Positions 1-11,281 of a stretch of 64,000 bases of DNA are shown here, in pieces. The stretch's first letter is position 1. Every line of letters begins with the position of its first letter. Position numbers and translations under genes: made by a program. The notes beneath the pieces are model-generated. The model did not search any database and had not been told where the DNA came from. It saw only the letters and a program-made list of their open reading frames with translations. The stretch is from Pinus tabuliformis (Eukaryota; Streptophyta; Pinopsida; Pinales; Pinaceae), in NCBI GenBank assembly GCA_031772625.1, contig CM062808.1:478265655-478329654 (forward strand). The letters are read 5' to 3'.

Positions 1-2469
1 AAGTATTCTATCCCTTGCCAATTTATTGTTGTATGAATGGGTCCTAATGCTTCAATCACGCCCGGAGTCATCATGAGGTTCCCATGTTTATTCCATAACT
101 GCAATGGATCTCTAGGCTCAACTATTACCCATAAGTCTAATCCATTTTCTTGTCCTTGGTAGGCATTATAGGCTTTAAGCCATTTTATCCATTTTATTTG
201 ATTAACTCCAAATGAAATAAATGCCTGCAGTTGGATATCCCCAACGAAAGGGCCAGGATTCTGCTCTGTTTCCTGATCTAACACAAGGTTGTGCAAATAG
301 GACTTGCATAATAATATTTGAACCTTTACCCCATAGTGCTTACAACAATTTATGAAATCATCAATAGTGTTAATTTGTATAGGGGCTCTTGCTTTGACAG
401 CCTTAATTTTCAGTTGCAAATAACTTTCCATTAAAAACAAAGCATAATTCTTAGCAGGTGCTCTACATGCTAGGACGTCAGTGTACAGAGAGCATAATGT
501 ATCCATTTGTTTGATAAATACATCTAACCTATAAGTTACCTTTGCAACTCTTTCTTCTTCCTTTCGCCATCCTTCAAAAGCCCGACTTTCGGATAAATTG
601 ACATTCCTTAGCTGTTGTTGTAATTCTTCATAATTTTCTCAAGAGACAGTCTGTTCTGTAAGTTTTTCTACTACTTGCTGAGCTTGCATCAAACCCTCTC
701 ATAGGGTTACTGTCCTCGGGTCACTATCCCACATAGTAGTTGTAAGTGGGAGGTTCACTTGAATCTTCTTATTGTGTTGTTCGGTAGTCATGGTTCGAAT
801 TACCTCGGAGGACCGTGCCTCTGTTTGAATTTCTTTGTCATAGGCTGTTATGTTGTCTGTTTGAATTTCGACATGGGTAACAGCCAAATGCTGTGCCTTT
901 TGATTTTGAACAGCAGGCTGGACCTGAGTCCTCTTAACATTTTTCCTAAGGGGTTTCACTGGAGTGGTTGCATGCCTTACCACCGAGGTCCTTTTTGCTC
1001 TCTTCCCCATCTTCAGAATCCTGATTTGTTGTCGAAGTCACGCAATTACATTAAGCAGTCTTTGCTGTTCCTTTCGTAATCTTTTGATTTCCTCCGTTTT
1101 ACTGGAAGGAACAACCGTTCGCGCACTCAGGCCTAGAATTTCTTCTTGACAAATTTCTTGATTTTTCTCCTGGGTTGTTTCCTCATTATGCTACTGATTG
1201 GGTTGTTCGGGGGTTGAAACCCTAGCTTGCTCTGCAATCCCCTGGGTAACTTCTTCTTCTCTCCTCTCTTCCTCATCACATTCTTCCAGTGTATTCTAGC
1301 TTGGAACAAATTGTTCCTCTTCTTCATCTTCATCATTTTTCTCTCCAGATGCACTTTCATCATGCTGGAGTGATTCTCTTCTTCTTCTTCCTCGTCGCAT
1401 AACTCCTCGGATGCACTCTTATCACGAATAGAGTGCTCTTGTGGCTATTCCTCAGTGTGGAGGTTTAGTGGGCTGAGAGGTTGAGTATATTCTCCCATGT
1501 TGGCCAAAATCTGGGCCAATTCATCCTCTCGCAGCGGATTTTGCAACGGGCTTTCCTCACGTTGCTTTGTTTCTTTTTCAGCCTGACCAGATTGTTCGGT
1601 CTCTCCCTCTGTTTCTCCCTCATCATTCAATTCTCTTTCGTCCTCTCCTCCTTCCAATTGCAGGGGTTGCTCATCCCCTGAATCAACTATTTCCACCGGC
1701 TGATTGGTGTTTCCTTGGGAATTTCCCACCCTCCCTCCTATCCATGCCAATCTGATGAATTTCCTTCATTTCAATGGTCTATTTGATGTACTAGCAGCAT
1801 ACTTTTGTTTGGGGGCTGGCAAAGCCAGTCCCCCATCTATTGTAAAAATTAGTTCTTCTTAGCTACTCTATTGTTGAGCAAGACTATAGCTAACTATCAA
1901 TCATATCAACCCGTGATGACTTACTACCGATTCTACATGGCAAGATTTTTTCATGCTTCGGGCAACATCATGTAGTAAAGAATTTAAAAATGCAGGCAAA
2001 TTCACAGTGCATCTTTGCTTTAATACAACTAAGAGCTTAAGGTGGCGTGGTCTTACCACGTCTTTTCTACCTTCACAGGTAATGTAATTTTGAATGATCT
2101 TTGCCAATTTTTCCCATGGTTCTCCCAAAGATGCTGGTAGAACTCCCTTCCCACTTCGAGTCAGGTTCTGTCCTTCATCTTGGAAGATTTTGATGGCGTC
2201 CCACAGCCTTACTTTCTTCAAAGTCCACACAGATCCAGTGGTTGGCAGTCCAAAAACTTCTGCAATTATGTCGTCGGTCACTGCTATCTGTCTCCCTCTT
2301 ATCGTGGAGTGATATTCTTGTAGGTTCTACAAAATTCAATTGCCACAGTCTCGTTGGACTGTTGCAGACGATTGAGATAAACTATCCATCCTGCCCTTGT
2401 TAGGATTTCTCATGCGGCATCAGAGACTGTCAACACTTGTGGTTCTCTACGAATTGATCTTCCTCCCAT
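1..2469 (-). pseudogene. Accessory coiled-coil protein gene of an LTR-element lineage (copy at left edge)
   Basis: Read right to left from an ATG at 2469 and running off the left edge. The first part (about 2469-1900) encodes a globular domain with the signatures EVFGLPTTG and IIQNYITCEGR. A middle part (about 1750-1130) is acidic and low in complexity. A third part (about 1010-400) is Gln/Glu-rich and looks like a coiled coil; the last visible stretch reads GLDLWVIVEPRDPLQLWNK. The domain order and the CEGR signature recur in the gene at 57.9-59.4 kb, and a more distant relative lies at 36.8-39.8 kb. Extra genes downstream of pol are known in plant Ty3/gypsy elements, but I do not know a function for this family. 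It lies downstream of element A on the same strand, behind a TATA box and a leader intron. It is a broken fossil with at least several breaks. It could be A's own 3' gene or belong to a separate nested element. Confidence 0.6.
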
Positions 2470-2479
2470 GCTTAGAAAA

Positions 2480-3003
2480 CTGTAAAAAAAACACAGAGAT
2501 GGCAATGGAACAGTAGGCTATTCAAGCTGTTAGCAACCACAGAGAAAATGACGGAACAACAAGCTTGTTTAGAGTTCAAATTATTGCTAATTGTTGCAGA
2601 GCATAACACAGAGATAATTTTGAAACAACAAGCCATGCAAATTGGAAAACAATATACCGTTAAGCCTTGATATTCCCAAGTAAAAGTTCTCCAAATGAAA
2701 AACTGACACGTATGCCAGTTAATTATGAGGTCACCTGCTCCCCCCTGCAATGTGATAGGCCATCCTCGGCCGTCAAATGAGGGAGTTGCGTGCTGGACTG
2801 ACATGATACAGAGTCGGAAAGGAGCAGCGTATACCAAGATGCCATGTTTACAAGAACGAGTGTCAGGCGGAAAGAGTCGATAGTGCGGACACAACCAACC
2901 TCCCTAGGAGCCTGAGACTCTCTAGTGACAAACAAGACAAAAAAAAGCAATCCTTCTCTAAACATGCATTTACTTTATAAGAAATCAAGTGTTTAGATCT
3001 TAC
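2480..3003 (-). other. Probable leader intron before the accessory gene
   Basis: On the minus strand the donor reads CAG/GTAAGATC at 3003. The acceptor is a run of T ending in TTTTTTTTACAG at 2480, only about ten bases before the ATG at 2469. Both sites fit the plant splice consensus, and the 524-bp spacing is ordinary for a plant 5' leader intron. The same arrangement is seen at 59421-59893. Splicing is inferred, not shown. Confidence 0.55.
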
Positions 3004-3440
3004 CTGTAATCCAACGCTGTTGTAGCAGTCCAGCCTCACTGATCCGGATGAGCTCCTCCTTCACTTTGAAACCTGCATCCACTAACAATCAAACGATTAA
3101 ATAGCACTTGATAATATCATAGAATAAAACATATTTAACACATAGACCAAGGAGTACATGAAATAACTCATAAATAACAAATTATTGAGAAGAATGGACT
3201 CATTTGCATTAATAGGAAACAAAAGGAACAATTACAACCTGAGCCTTGGTGTTGTGCAAGTCCCTCCCAGGGTCCATCAAGAGTTCTCCTTTACTTTGAC
3301 AAAGCTCACCCACTTCCAAATAGAACAAGCAAAGATGGCAATCTCTCCTCACAAGCTTCTAAATGGGAGTCCTAATTCCAGCAGCATCTACCCTTAGAAA
3401 TGTTTAGCTTCCAACCTCCCCTCCTTCTGGCCCAATGCCT

Positions 3441-3450
3441 GTATTTATAG
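3441..3450 (-). promoter_or_regulatory. TATA box of the accessory gene or its LTR
   Basis: CTATAAATAC on the minus strand, about 440 bases upstream of the leader-intron donor. It lies in a stretch that looks like the U3/R part of an LTR. With the intron and ATG downstream it makes a complete promoter-leader-start arrangement. Confidence 0.5.
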
Positions 3451-5152
3451 TGCTCAAGAGGAAGTTAATCAGGTCCACCATCAATGGGATAATCCCCTCT
3501 TTGGATGGGATAGCTCCCTTATTGATGGGATAAGTTCCTCTTTGGTAGGGGTACATGAACCATCTGGAGGCGCTCAATACATGTCGAACAACCTTCTAGA
3601 ATGCTCTAGAAATGACCACAAGTAACTTTTTAAAGATGAAACTTGCGCATTTTGACCTTTACAGGGGGAGGCACCTGCCCCTTTACATACAGCGCGTCCA
3701 AGGACGTAGCTTTTGTGAACATTGGGTGCGTACCCGCAGGTAAGGTTGAGAGAACCTGCGTACCCAGAGATAAGTACATTTACAAAGACTTTCTCTCTTT
3801 TTGGAGTTTGACATGGAGAGCAGAGGCATAAGACTTGCCTAAGAGGATAGCATGACTGTTGATAGAGCCATACTAACTGTAAATAGCCATGGTGACATTT
3901 TTTGGTGTAACAACGAGTGGATTGCCAAAATCGAGGTATATCATAGAATTGCGTAATAAATAAGAGAATGTCGTGGTATGATGCGAGATTTGAAGGATAG
4001 GACAGCTGACGTGCAGAAAAAGTTCAGTGCAGTCACGATTAACTTTTTCTGTCATGATTGATTATAATAGATTTCATGTATTAGAGGTTCAAAAGAATTA
4101 TGTTCATAATCTTATTTGACCTATTACAAAGGTAGAAGAAGGGATTCATAAGTGCTATTGGTGTATAAAGAATGTGACCTCAATAACATCAACAGAGCTC
4201 TGTTGCCCACAGGTGTCCATAACCTTGACAGAGTTGTTTATTTCACCCATGGAACCATGATCCTTTGTGTATGCTTAGGAAAGTTCTATGGAATGTCAAA
4301 ATGGAGGCCATTATGCTGGCTTGGTGATAAGATAAATCATAATGCCAATCACTAGGAAGGAGTGAAAGGTGGGTAGGCCGGCTCGTGATGAGACCTCCTG
4401 TTCCAAGGATTTTTTTATTTTTTTTTCTAATGTGCCTCTTGGACCATCTCCCTGGTGTGGTGGCCATAATGGGAATGTAACTTCACTTCTTCCTTATGAT
4501 CATGGTAGGCTAGCTCTCACTGAGACCCCCTATCCTTCATTGACAAACCATGTTAGCAAATTATATAAACATTTTTCTTTTTATTATTTTTTCCTCTTTT
4601 TACGAATTTTGTTTCCTTATTTATACACAAAGGGTGGTTCAACACTCTTTAAGAGTAGGGATGGTGGAAGAAGTCTTAAAATCTCAATAGAAAAATATGC
4701 CCTTCATTCTTATTCTTTAATAATGATCAAAGAGGATTATGAGATTTTAGAAGGAACCATCATGATAAAAGATATCCAACCATACCGGTATTAGTAGAAT
4801 AGTGGCAACAAGATAATCAATAGTTCTGTCCTTTCCTCTTTTCTCTTATCAATTCAGAGCAAATTCTTGTAAAGATAGCGACTTTTTATGTAATTTGCTG
4901 ATTTCAGCATCTTCTAGTTCTCATATTCATTGCATATGTGTATAGCTGTGTTTTAGAAGTGATCTGAATGATAAAACACACGAAGAGAAAAAGGAAAAGA
5001 TAAAACAAGTGCTATATACAAAATCGCAAGCAAAAGGAAATAAAAACTCGAAACTGCTGTGCACTAAGAAAAATATCAGCAAAGAAAAAAAGCGCAAGCA
5101 AAATGCAAAGAATGCTATGTTTTTCGAAAGAAGAACAGTGAAAAATGCTAAT
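3451..5152. other. Unassigned stretch between hairpin array and accessory promoter
   Basis: No convincing coding region on either strand. The part next to the TATA box may be LTR U3. A short run of G followed by C-rich sequence lies near 3660-3685. The first 150 bases before the hairpin array are A-rich and carry degenerate versions of its motif. No second copy of element A's LTR is recognisable here, so the left end of A is unresolved. Confidence 0.4.
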
Positions 5153-5717
5153 GTTGTTCCCTCGCAAAAAGGAACAGCAAAAAACACTAGTGCTATTCCT
5201 TTGCAAGAAGGAACAATAGAAAAGAAAATCGCGCTGTGCAAAATAAAAATGTTGTTCCTTCAGGAAAAGGAATAGCAGGAAACAAGAATGTTGTTCCTTC
5301 GGAAAAAGGAACAACAAAAATGAAAATGTGTCGTTCCTTCAGAAAAAGAAATAACAAAAATGAAAATGTGTCGTTCCTTTAGAGAAAGGAACAACAAAAA
5401 TGAAAATATGCCATTCCTTCAAAAAAAGGAACAACAAAAACAAAAATGTGTTGTTCCTTCGGAAAAAGGAACAACAAAAATGAAAATGTTGTTCCTTTGG
5501 GAAAGGAACAGCAGAAAACAAAAAATGAAAAAAATGAAAGTGTTGTTCCTTCCGAAGAGGAACAACAAAATGGCGGAAATGTTGTTCCTTCTAAAAGGAA
5601 CAGTAGAATGGTGAAAATGTTGTTCCTTTCGAAAGGAACAGCAAAGTGCAGAAGTGCCGTTCCTTGAAAAAGGAACAACAGAATGGTGAAAATGTTGTTC
5701 CTTTCGAAAGGAACAAC
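5153..5717 (-). repeat. Array of 14 imperfect stem-loops (GTTGTTCCTT...AAGGAACAAC)
   Basis: Fourteen units, each an inverted repeat of about 24-26 bases: GTTGTTCCTT, a 3-6 base loop such as TCGA or CGGAA, then AAGGAACAAC. They are separated by 10-30 base A-rich spacers such as AAAAATGAAAATGTG. Several units are perfect palindromes (the last one around TTTCGAAA); others have a few mismatches. The array begins about 200 bases beyond the end of element A's integrase region. The half-site GGAACAAC also recurs inside A's LTR (about 12600-12790). Both strands read open because the unit is palindromic and A-rich, so apparent peptides here are shadows. It is probably a structured 3' untranslated segment of A. 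Confidence 0.85.
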
Positions 5718-5913
5718 AAAGTGCAAATGTTATACACTGCAAGAAAAAATATATACAAAACAAAGGAATTATGTACAGTCTGTAAGAGTAGTCGAATTAC
5801 TTAACCAAAGGTGAGGAAGATTTATCTTCCTCAACTAGAATCTGCATGTCGACGTCTTCGCGAAGTTGCTGGTAGAAGGATTCTCGAGTAAGTGGTTTGC
5901 AGTATAATCGAAA

Positions 5914-7221
5914 TCAGTGGCCGTTTGCCTTAAAGGTGTGCCCGGATCCATCAATGGTGGTTAGAGTAATGGTGCCATTATCATGTACCTTCTGGATTTC
6001 ATATGGTCCCAACCAGCAAGTTTGAAGTTTCTCGAGAAAATCCTGGAACCTAGAGTCATAAAGGAGCGCACGATCTCCTTCGCGGAAGACTTTCTTTTTA
6101 ATGAGGGCATCGTGCCATTTGGCTCGCTGTTGTTGGATTAACGCAGTATGTTGAAGGGCAGAGAGCCCGATTTCATCTAGCTCATTGATTTGTTGTAATC
6201 TATTAATCTGAGCCTCGTTTAAATCTAGACCGACCTCTTGTGTTGTTCGTAATGTCTGTATTTCAAATTCTATCGGAAAGATGGGTTCCTTTCTAAATAA
6301 TCGCTGGTATGGTGAATAATCGGTAGTACTTCTCCATGTTGTTTTGTATGCCCACAATGCTTCTGGCAGTCTTGCAGCCCAATCGCGTCTGTGTGAGGCA
6401 ATGGTTTTCGTCAGTATTGCTTCTATTATTTTGTTCGTGCTTTCCACATGACCATTTGCCTGTGGGTGGTATGGAGTAGTAATTTTATGCTAAATATGAT
6501 AGTTTTTTAATGTGGCAGCAATTTTATTACCAGCAAACTGAGGTCCTCCATCCGCAATTATATCTCTTGGGAGGCCATATTGCACAAATATGTGGAACAG
6601 GAATTGAATGACAGAAAGCTCTGTAGCTCTCGGCAATGCCTCTGCTTCAACCCATTTTGTGACATATTCTGTTGCTACCAGAATGTAGGTTTTCTGATTT
6701 GACGTTGGGTTAATTGGACCAACAAAATCAAGTGCCCATCGTTCAAATGGTTCAATAACTAGCTGTGAGTTCAGGGGCATTTCGTCAGCCTATCCAGAGT
6801 GTCCTGCCCTCTGGCAGTTGTTACAAGCTTGAACGAACTTCTTTGCATCTTTGAAGATCGTGGGCCAATAATACCCTGTTTGTAGCACCTTGTGACCAGT
6901 TCTCCGATCTGCGAAGTGTCCGCCACATGGTCCATCATGAAAAGCTTTCAAGATGTCAAAAATTTCATCTTCACAGATGCATCTCCTGATGTGCATATCT
7001 GCCCCTGTATGAAACAGGTAGCCCCCAATCCAAGAAAATCGAGTACTACGCTGGACAATTTGCTTTCGTTCATTGGGGGTCAGATGTTTTGGTAATTTGC
7101 CTACTACTAAATAATTTGCAACATCAGCATACCAGGGTGTTTTAACAGTAACAACGAACAAATGTTCATCTAGAAATTGATCTTCGATCGTTGCTGCATC
7201 CACTGGTCTTCGCATTCGCAA
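5914..7221 (-). pseudogene. Element A integrase
   Basis: Integrase region of A, which in the family joins cDNA to the host genome. The zinc-binding part (about 7040-6800) shows HDGPCGGHFADRRTGHKVLQ and NNCQRAG. The catalytic core (about 6780-6380) shows RWALDFVGPINP, IIADGGPQFAG and ESTNKIIEAIL, which would carry the D, D and E residues. The C-terminal part (about 6200-5930) shows LLYDSRFQDF and CWLGPYEIQKVHDNGTITL. It follows RNase H directly, as usual in Ty3/gypsy pol. Fossil, not a functional gene. Confidence 0.85.
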
Positions 7222-7254
7222 GAGAAAATAAGCTATAGGATTTTCTTTTCCTGG

Positions 7255-7674
7255 TCAGTCCTTTATTGTGATATCGAATTCCTGCAATAAAATCAGCCAT
7301 CTGGTTATTCTACCGTTTGAGATTGGTTTATTTGCTAAATATTTTATGGTAGAGTGATCTGTATATAAAATGACAAGATATCCAGTGATATAATGCCTAA
7401 ATTTGTTGATGGCATGTATTATAGCTAAAAATTCCTTTTCAGTCACAGTATAGTTCAATTCAGCAGGTGACAAATTTTTGCTAATATAATAAATTGCATA
7501 TGGTTTTTTATCTTCTTCCTGCCCAAGGACTGCTCCAATAGTTGTCTGAAGCATCTGATGAAATTTGAAATGGCAGGTCCCAGTTTGGTCCTTGGAGTAT
7601 TGGGGCTGTTGACACAAGTTTTTTCGGATTCTTGAAAGCACGATCACATTTTTCTGTCCAAACAAAGTCAACAT
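7255..7674 (-). pseudogene. Element A RNase H
   Basis: RNase H part of pol, which in the family removes RNA from the RNA-DNA hybrid. It shows AIYYISKNLSPAELNYTVTE and EFLAIIHAINKFRHYITGY, then YTDHSTIKYLANK, the standard Ty3/gypsy RNase H signatures. It overlaps the end of the RT region and is followed by the integrase. Fossil. Confidence 0.82.
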
Positions 7675-9028
7675 TCCCTGTCAGTGCATATAAAGGTGCA
7701 GCAATATGAGAAAAATGTTCTATAAATCTTCTATAATAACCAGAGAATCCAAGAAAACTGCGTACCTCTGTCTGAGTGGTAGGAGTAGGTATTAACAAAA
7801 TTATTTGAATTTTGGCCAGATCTACCTGTATTCCAGCTGCTGAAATATAATGGCCTAGAATAAGTCCTTCAGTCATCATCATATAGCATTTTTCATGGCT
7901 CAGACAGAGCCTGGTGGCAATGCATCGCTGCAGCACTTTTTCTAGTGTGTCCAATGCTGGGTCAAAATCATCTTCGTATGGTGTAAAATCATCCATATAT
8001 ACTTCGATCCCTTCATTTATTAAATCTGAAAAAATGCTGAGGATAACCCTTTGAAATGTGGCAGGGGCATTGCATAGGCAAAAAGGTAAAACTTTGTAGG
8101 CAAATGTTCCCCAAGGACAAGTAAAAGTGGTTTTGTCTTGGTCTTTAGGGGCAATCTGAATTTGATTGTATCCACTGAAGCCATCCAAGAAAGAAAAGAA
8201 TTTCTTTCCTGCTAACGTATCTAATACCTGGTCAATGAATGGAAGGGGAAAGTGGTATTTTTGTGTTGCTTTATTTAGTTCTCTATAATCTACACAAATC
8301 CTCCACTTTCCATTCTTCTTTGGTACCACTACAAGCGGAGAGACCCATTTGCTATCGGAGATAGGGTAAATAAAGTTCACATCTAAAAGTTTTTGAAGTT
8401 CAGCTTTTACAATGTCTTTTAGGTGAGGGTTAAGTCTCCTTTGTGGTTGGCGAACAGGTCTTGCATCCTTTTCTATGTAAATGTGGTGTGTACATAACTG
8501 GGGATCAATTCCTTTCATGTCAGGATAATCCCATGCAAATGCTTCTTTGTATTTTCTCAGTAGCTGGATTAGCTTGTGTTCTTGTTCTAGAGTCAGGTTG
8601 CCATTAATGTTCAAAGTTTTTCCTGGCTCAATTTCTACAGTTTTGCTATTTGATACAGAGGTAGTAGGTATTGTTTGATTGTGAGTATCTTTGAGAGGAT
8701 CTTCTTCTAATTCATTATCAAATGCTGCTTCTATCATATGACATTGCATGTGGGATCTAGATTTAGCCTGGCTAAGAAAGTTGTTAATGACATCATCCTC
8801 TGTTTGATCTTTGAAATCGAGGGCATCTTCTATGGTTAATGGGGATCTAATATTTTCGGTGAGGTATAATACAGGATGTTTGTTAGTTTTCATTATTGTG
8901 ACACTTGGCTGGGCTAGAGGATACAAGGCTAGATTCTTGATATTAGCTCCTCTAGTTATGGTCATACTACCTTGTTGGCAGCTAATATAAGCGTCAGTGG
9001 TTGCAAGCCAAGGTCTGCCTAAAATCAA
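7508..9028 (-). pseudogene. Element A reverse transcriptase
   Basis: A long well-preserved stretch covering the linker after protease and the whole RT palm and fingers. Signatures in order: WDYPDMKGIDPQLCTHHI, RPVRQPQRRLNPHLK, DSKWVSPLVVVPKKNGKWR, FSFLDGFSGYNQIQ, VYMDDFTPYEDDFDPALD (the YxDD catalytic box), GHYISAAGIQVD and RSFLGFSGYYRRFIEHFSHI. These are typical of Athila/Tat Ty3 elements. In the family it copies the element RNA from a tRNA primer. It is the best-preserved pol segment in the window. Confidence 0.9.
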
Positions 9029-9043
9029 TGGATGTCCATCAAG

Positions 9044-9619
9044 TCAGTTTTTGGGATTTATTATCATAAAATCGGCAGGATACTCCCAGGAATCAACGGA
9101 TACCATGACATCATGTAGTGTGCCTTCTGGCCTAACCATAGATCGGTCAGCCAGTTCTAATAAAGTGGAGGTTGGTTCTACTGATGTAATGCCCAGTTTT
9201 TGACAAGTGGTGGTTGTTAGGATATTAATTGTAGCCCCTAAATCAACTAAGGCATTTGCAAAAGTTTTCCCATTGATTTGTACTGTTACTATTGGATTTC
9301 CTGGGTCTTCATATTTAACGGGTGTTTCTCTTCCTAATAATAGGTCGGATAGGGTGCCAACTACTTGGACTATTGGGTTATTTATTATTTTCCTCCTTGG
9401 TTTATTTATACATAGCTCTTTGATGGTCTTTTCATATATTGGGATGTCTTGAATGGCTTGGAGGAGTGGGATTTTTATGTACAGATTTTTAAGTTCTCCC
9501 AGAATGTCAAAATCAGGATGTTGTAAAGGTCGAGGTATAGTTAATCGTTCTGGGAATGGAGGGGAAGATGTGATTACTTGATTATGAGTTTGTTGTCTGA
9601 TCACATCCTCTTCTTGCAA
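9044..9619 (-). pseudogene. Element A aspartic protease region
   Basis: Retropepsin-like segment between the gag zinc knuckles and RT. It shows IVTVQINGKTFANALVDLG followed by ATINILTTTTCQKLG, the usual protease core of this branch, then GTLHDVMVSVDSWEYPADF. In the family it cuts the Gag-Pol polyprotein. The part before it (about 9540-9350) is a conserved linker with no known function. Fossil. Confidence 0.8.
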
Positions 9620-10186
9620 TGGTTTTTCTATAGGTAACTGATTTTCAACTTGAACGGTTTTATCTCCCTCTGTTTTAATGATACACCCAGATCTTAGTTG
9701 AAGGTCATTACACTCCCTTAGATCGGTTCCTATCTCTGGTGTTTCAATTATTTGAATAGATTGGACCGGTCTGTTATTCGGATTAGGGTTGGGTTGGGCT
9801 GGGAGTTGCGGTCTTAAATTAGATTGGGGGTTTTGTTGTAATGCTGGCAGTGTAGGTTGAGGGAGCGGAATGGTTCCTACTAGTTGATTTATCAGTCTTT
9901 GCTAGTTTGTCTGCCAAGCTTGACTTTGTGAAGTAGGAGGGGACCATTGCGCTGGATATACATTGTTTTGCCAATATGGTGGGGTATAGGGAAAATTTGG
10001 CCAATTGGGTTGACTTGCTTGATTCGGCCATGGTGATGATGAAGGAAATGGTTGTTGTGACCAATTTGAGAATGGAGGTTGATTTTGCCACATAGTATTA
10101 TATTGCTGAGCATGATATTGTGGAGGCTAAAAAGAAGAAGCTGGATCGGAGAACATACTTGATTGTCGCAGCTGCCATTGACGATG

Positions 10187-10441
10187 CTAATTGAGTAGGT
10201 ACATCGGTTCTGGCTCTTCTTCCGCTTCCTTGTAGACTGCTTTCAATCCAGGAAGTGAGGGACAACTCTCTGTAGAATGGTCTTTTGTACAAATGGCGCA
10301 AACTTGAACCGCATCTAATGGACATTCTTTGTGGCTGTGTTTCTTTCTGCACCTGGGACAGAAGATTGCCAAATTTTGTTCTGCCTCTGCTTGTTTCTGC
10401 TTGGCCTGCATAATATCAAGCTGTGTTGTCAAAGTCCCCAA
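10187..10441 (-). pseudogene. Element A gag zinc knuckles (two tandem)
   Basis: Two knuckles in a row, CPRCRKKHSHKEC and CAICTKDHSTESC, both spaced C-x2-C-x3-H-x4-C. This is one residue shorter than the standard retroviral C-x2-C-x4-H-x4-C. In Gag proteins such knuckles bind element RNA for packaging. They lie between the capsid-like domain and a Pro/Gln/Trp-rich linker leading to protease. Confidence 0.78.
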
Positions 10442-10606
10442 TATGTCGGTTTTGAAATTTTCTAATAAATTTCCAATTTCTGCACGAGTTACTCCTTTTG
10501 TAGAAATTTTGTTATCTCTCGCAAACCAATCATGTTCTGATGGTTTTAGTCTTGTGCTACCTCTTGAACTCCTGATACATAAATTAATAATGTCAGCAAA
10601 ATTTTC

Positions 10607-11149
10607 CTAATAAATGTCTCCTTTTCCCATAATATTTAGTGTTTCAATCCATTGTTCCTTCATTCCTCTAATTAATTTTGTTTTTAATACATTATCAGGT
10701 AAGGGTAATGATGCATAAGGAGATCTTTGAAGATTGTACTGGAAACGCTCAACATATTCTTTTAATATTTCATTTGGTCTAGCTACCATCTGAAATATTT
10801 CATCTTTTAACTCTCTAGACTTGCAATAATCCTGATATTTTTCTAGAAAAGACTCTTTCATTTGATCCCAGTTATTTATAACACCACCACCCAACCCCAT
10901 AAACCATCTTAAAGCAACCCCTTTTAATGTAGAGGGAAATAATTTCAGTTTCTGGGGGTCGGTGGTATAGTCATAACCTCTACACAGCACATCAAATTCA
11001 AATAAGAATGCATCCAGATCTTTTGATGTAAGGCCATGGAATGTAGGGATATGCTGGAGAGGAATTGCTTTCATAGGAGCATTAGCTATAGTGTCCACAA
11101 TGGGATATTGTAGTGTAGAAGTTTGGGTGTTTGGCTGGTTTTGGGCCAT
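10607..11149 (-). pseudogene. Element A gag capsid-like domain
   Basis: Retrotransposon gag domain: IPTFHGLTSKDLDAFLFEFD, LKLFPSTLKGVALRWFMGLG, WDQMKESFLEKYQDY and EILKEYVERFQYNLQRSPY. It is a standard Ty3/gypsy capsid-type segment that in the family assembles the particle shell. It is followed by zinc knuckles, then pol, on the same strand. Fossil. Confidence 0.85.
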
Positions 11150-11281
11150 TTGGTCAAATATGTGCCAATAATATTCTGGGATGTCTAGGAGGGTATTCCT
11201 AGGCTGACGAGGGGGACTGGTTTTAACAGGAATGGCCTTAACAACACTTCCTTTATCTGGGATGATGAGAGTTCCTAATGT

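Noticed and set aside
3185-3397. Small gene upstream of the left accessory promoter
   Set aside because: Short, on the opposite strand to the leader exon, no recognisable domain and no promoter.
5153-5717. CRISPR-like array or repetitive protein gene
   Set aside because: Spacing looks regular, but the units are palindromic with variable loops, spacers are short and A-rich, and the setting is a plant retrotransposon. Open frames on both strands follow from the palindromes.
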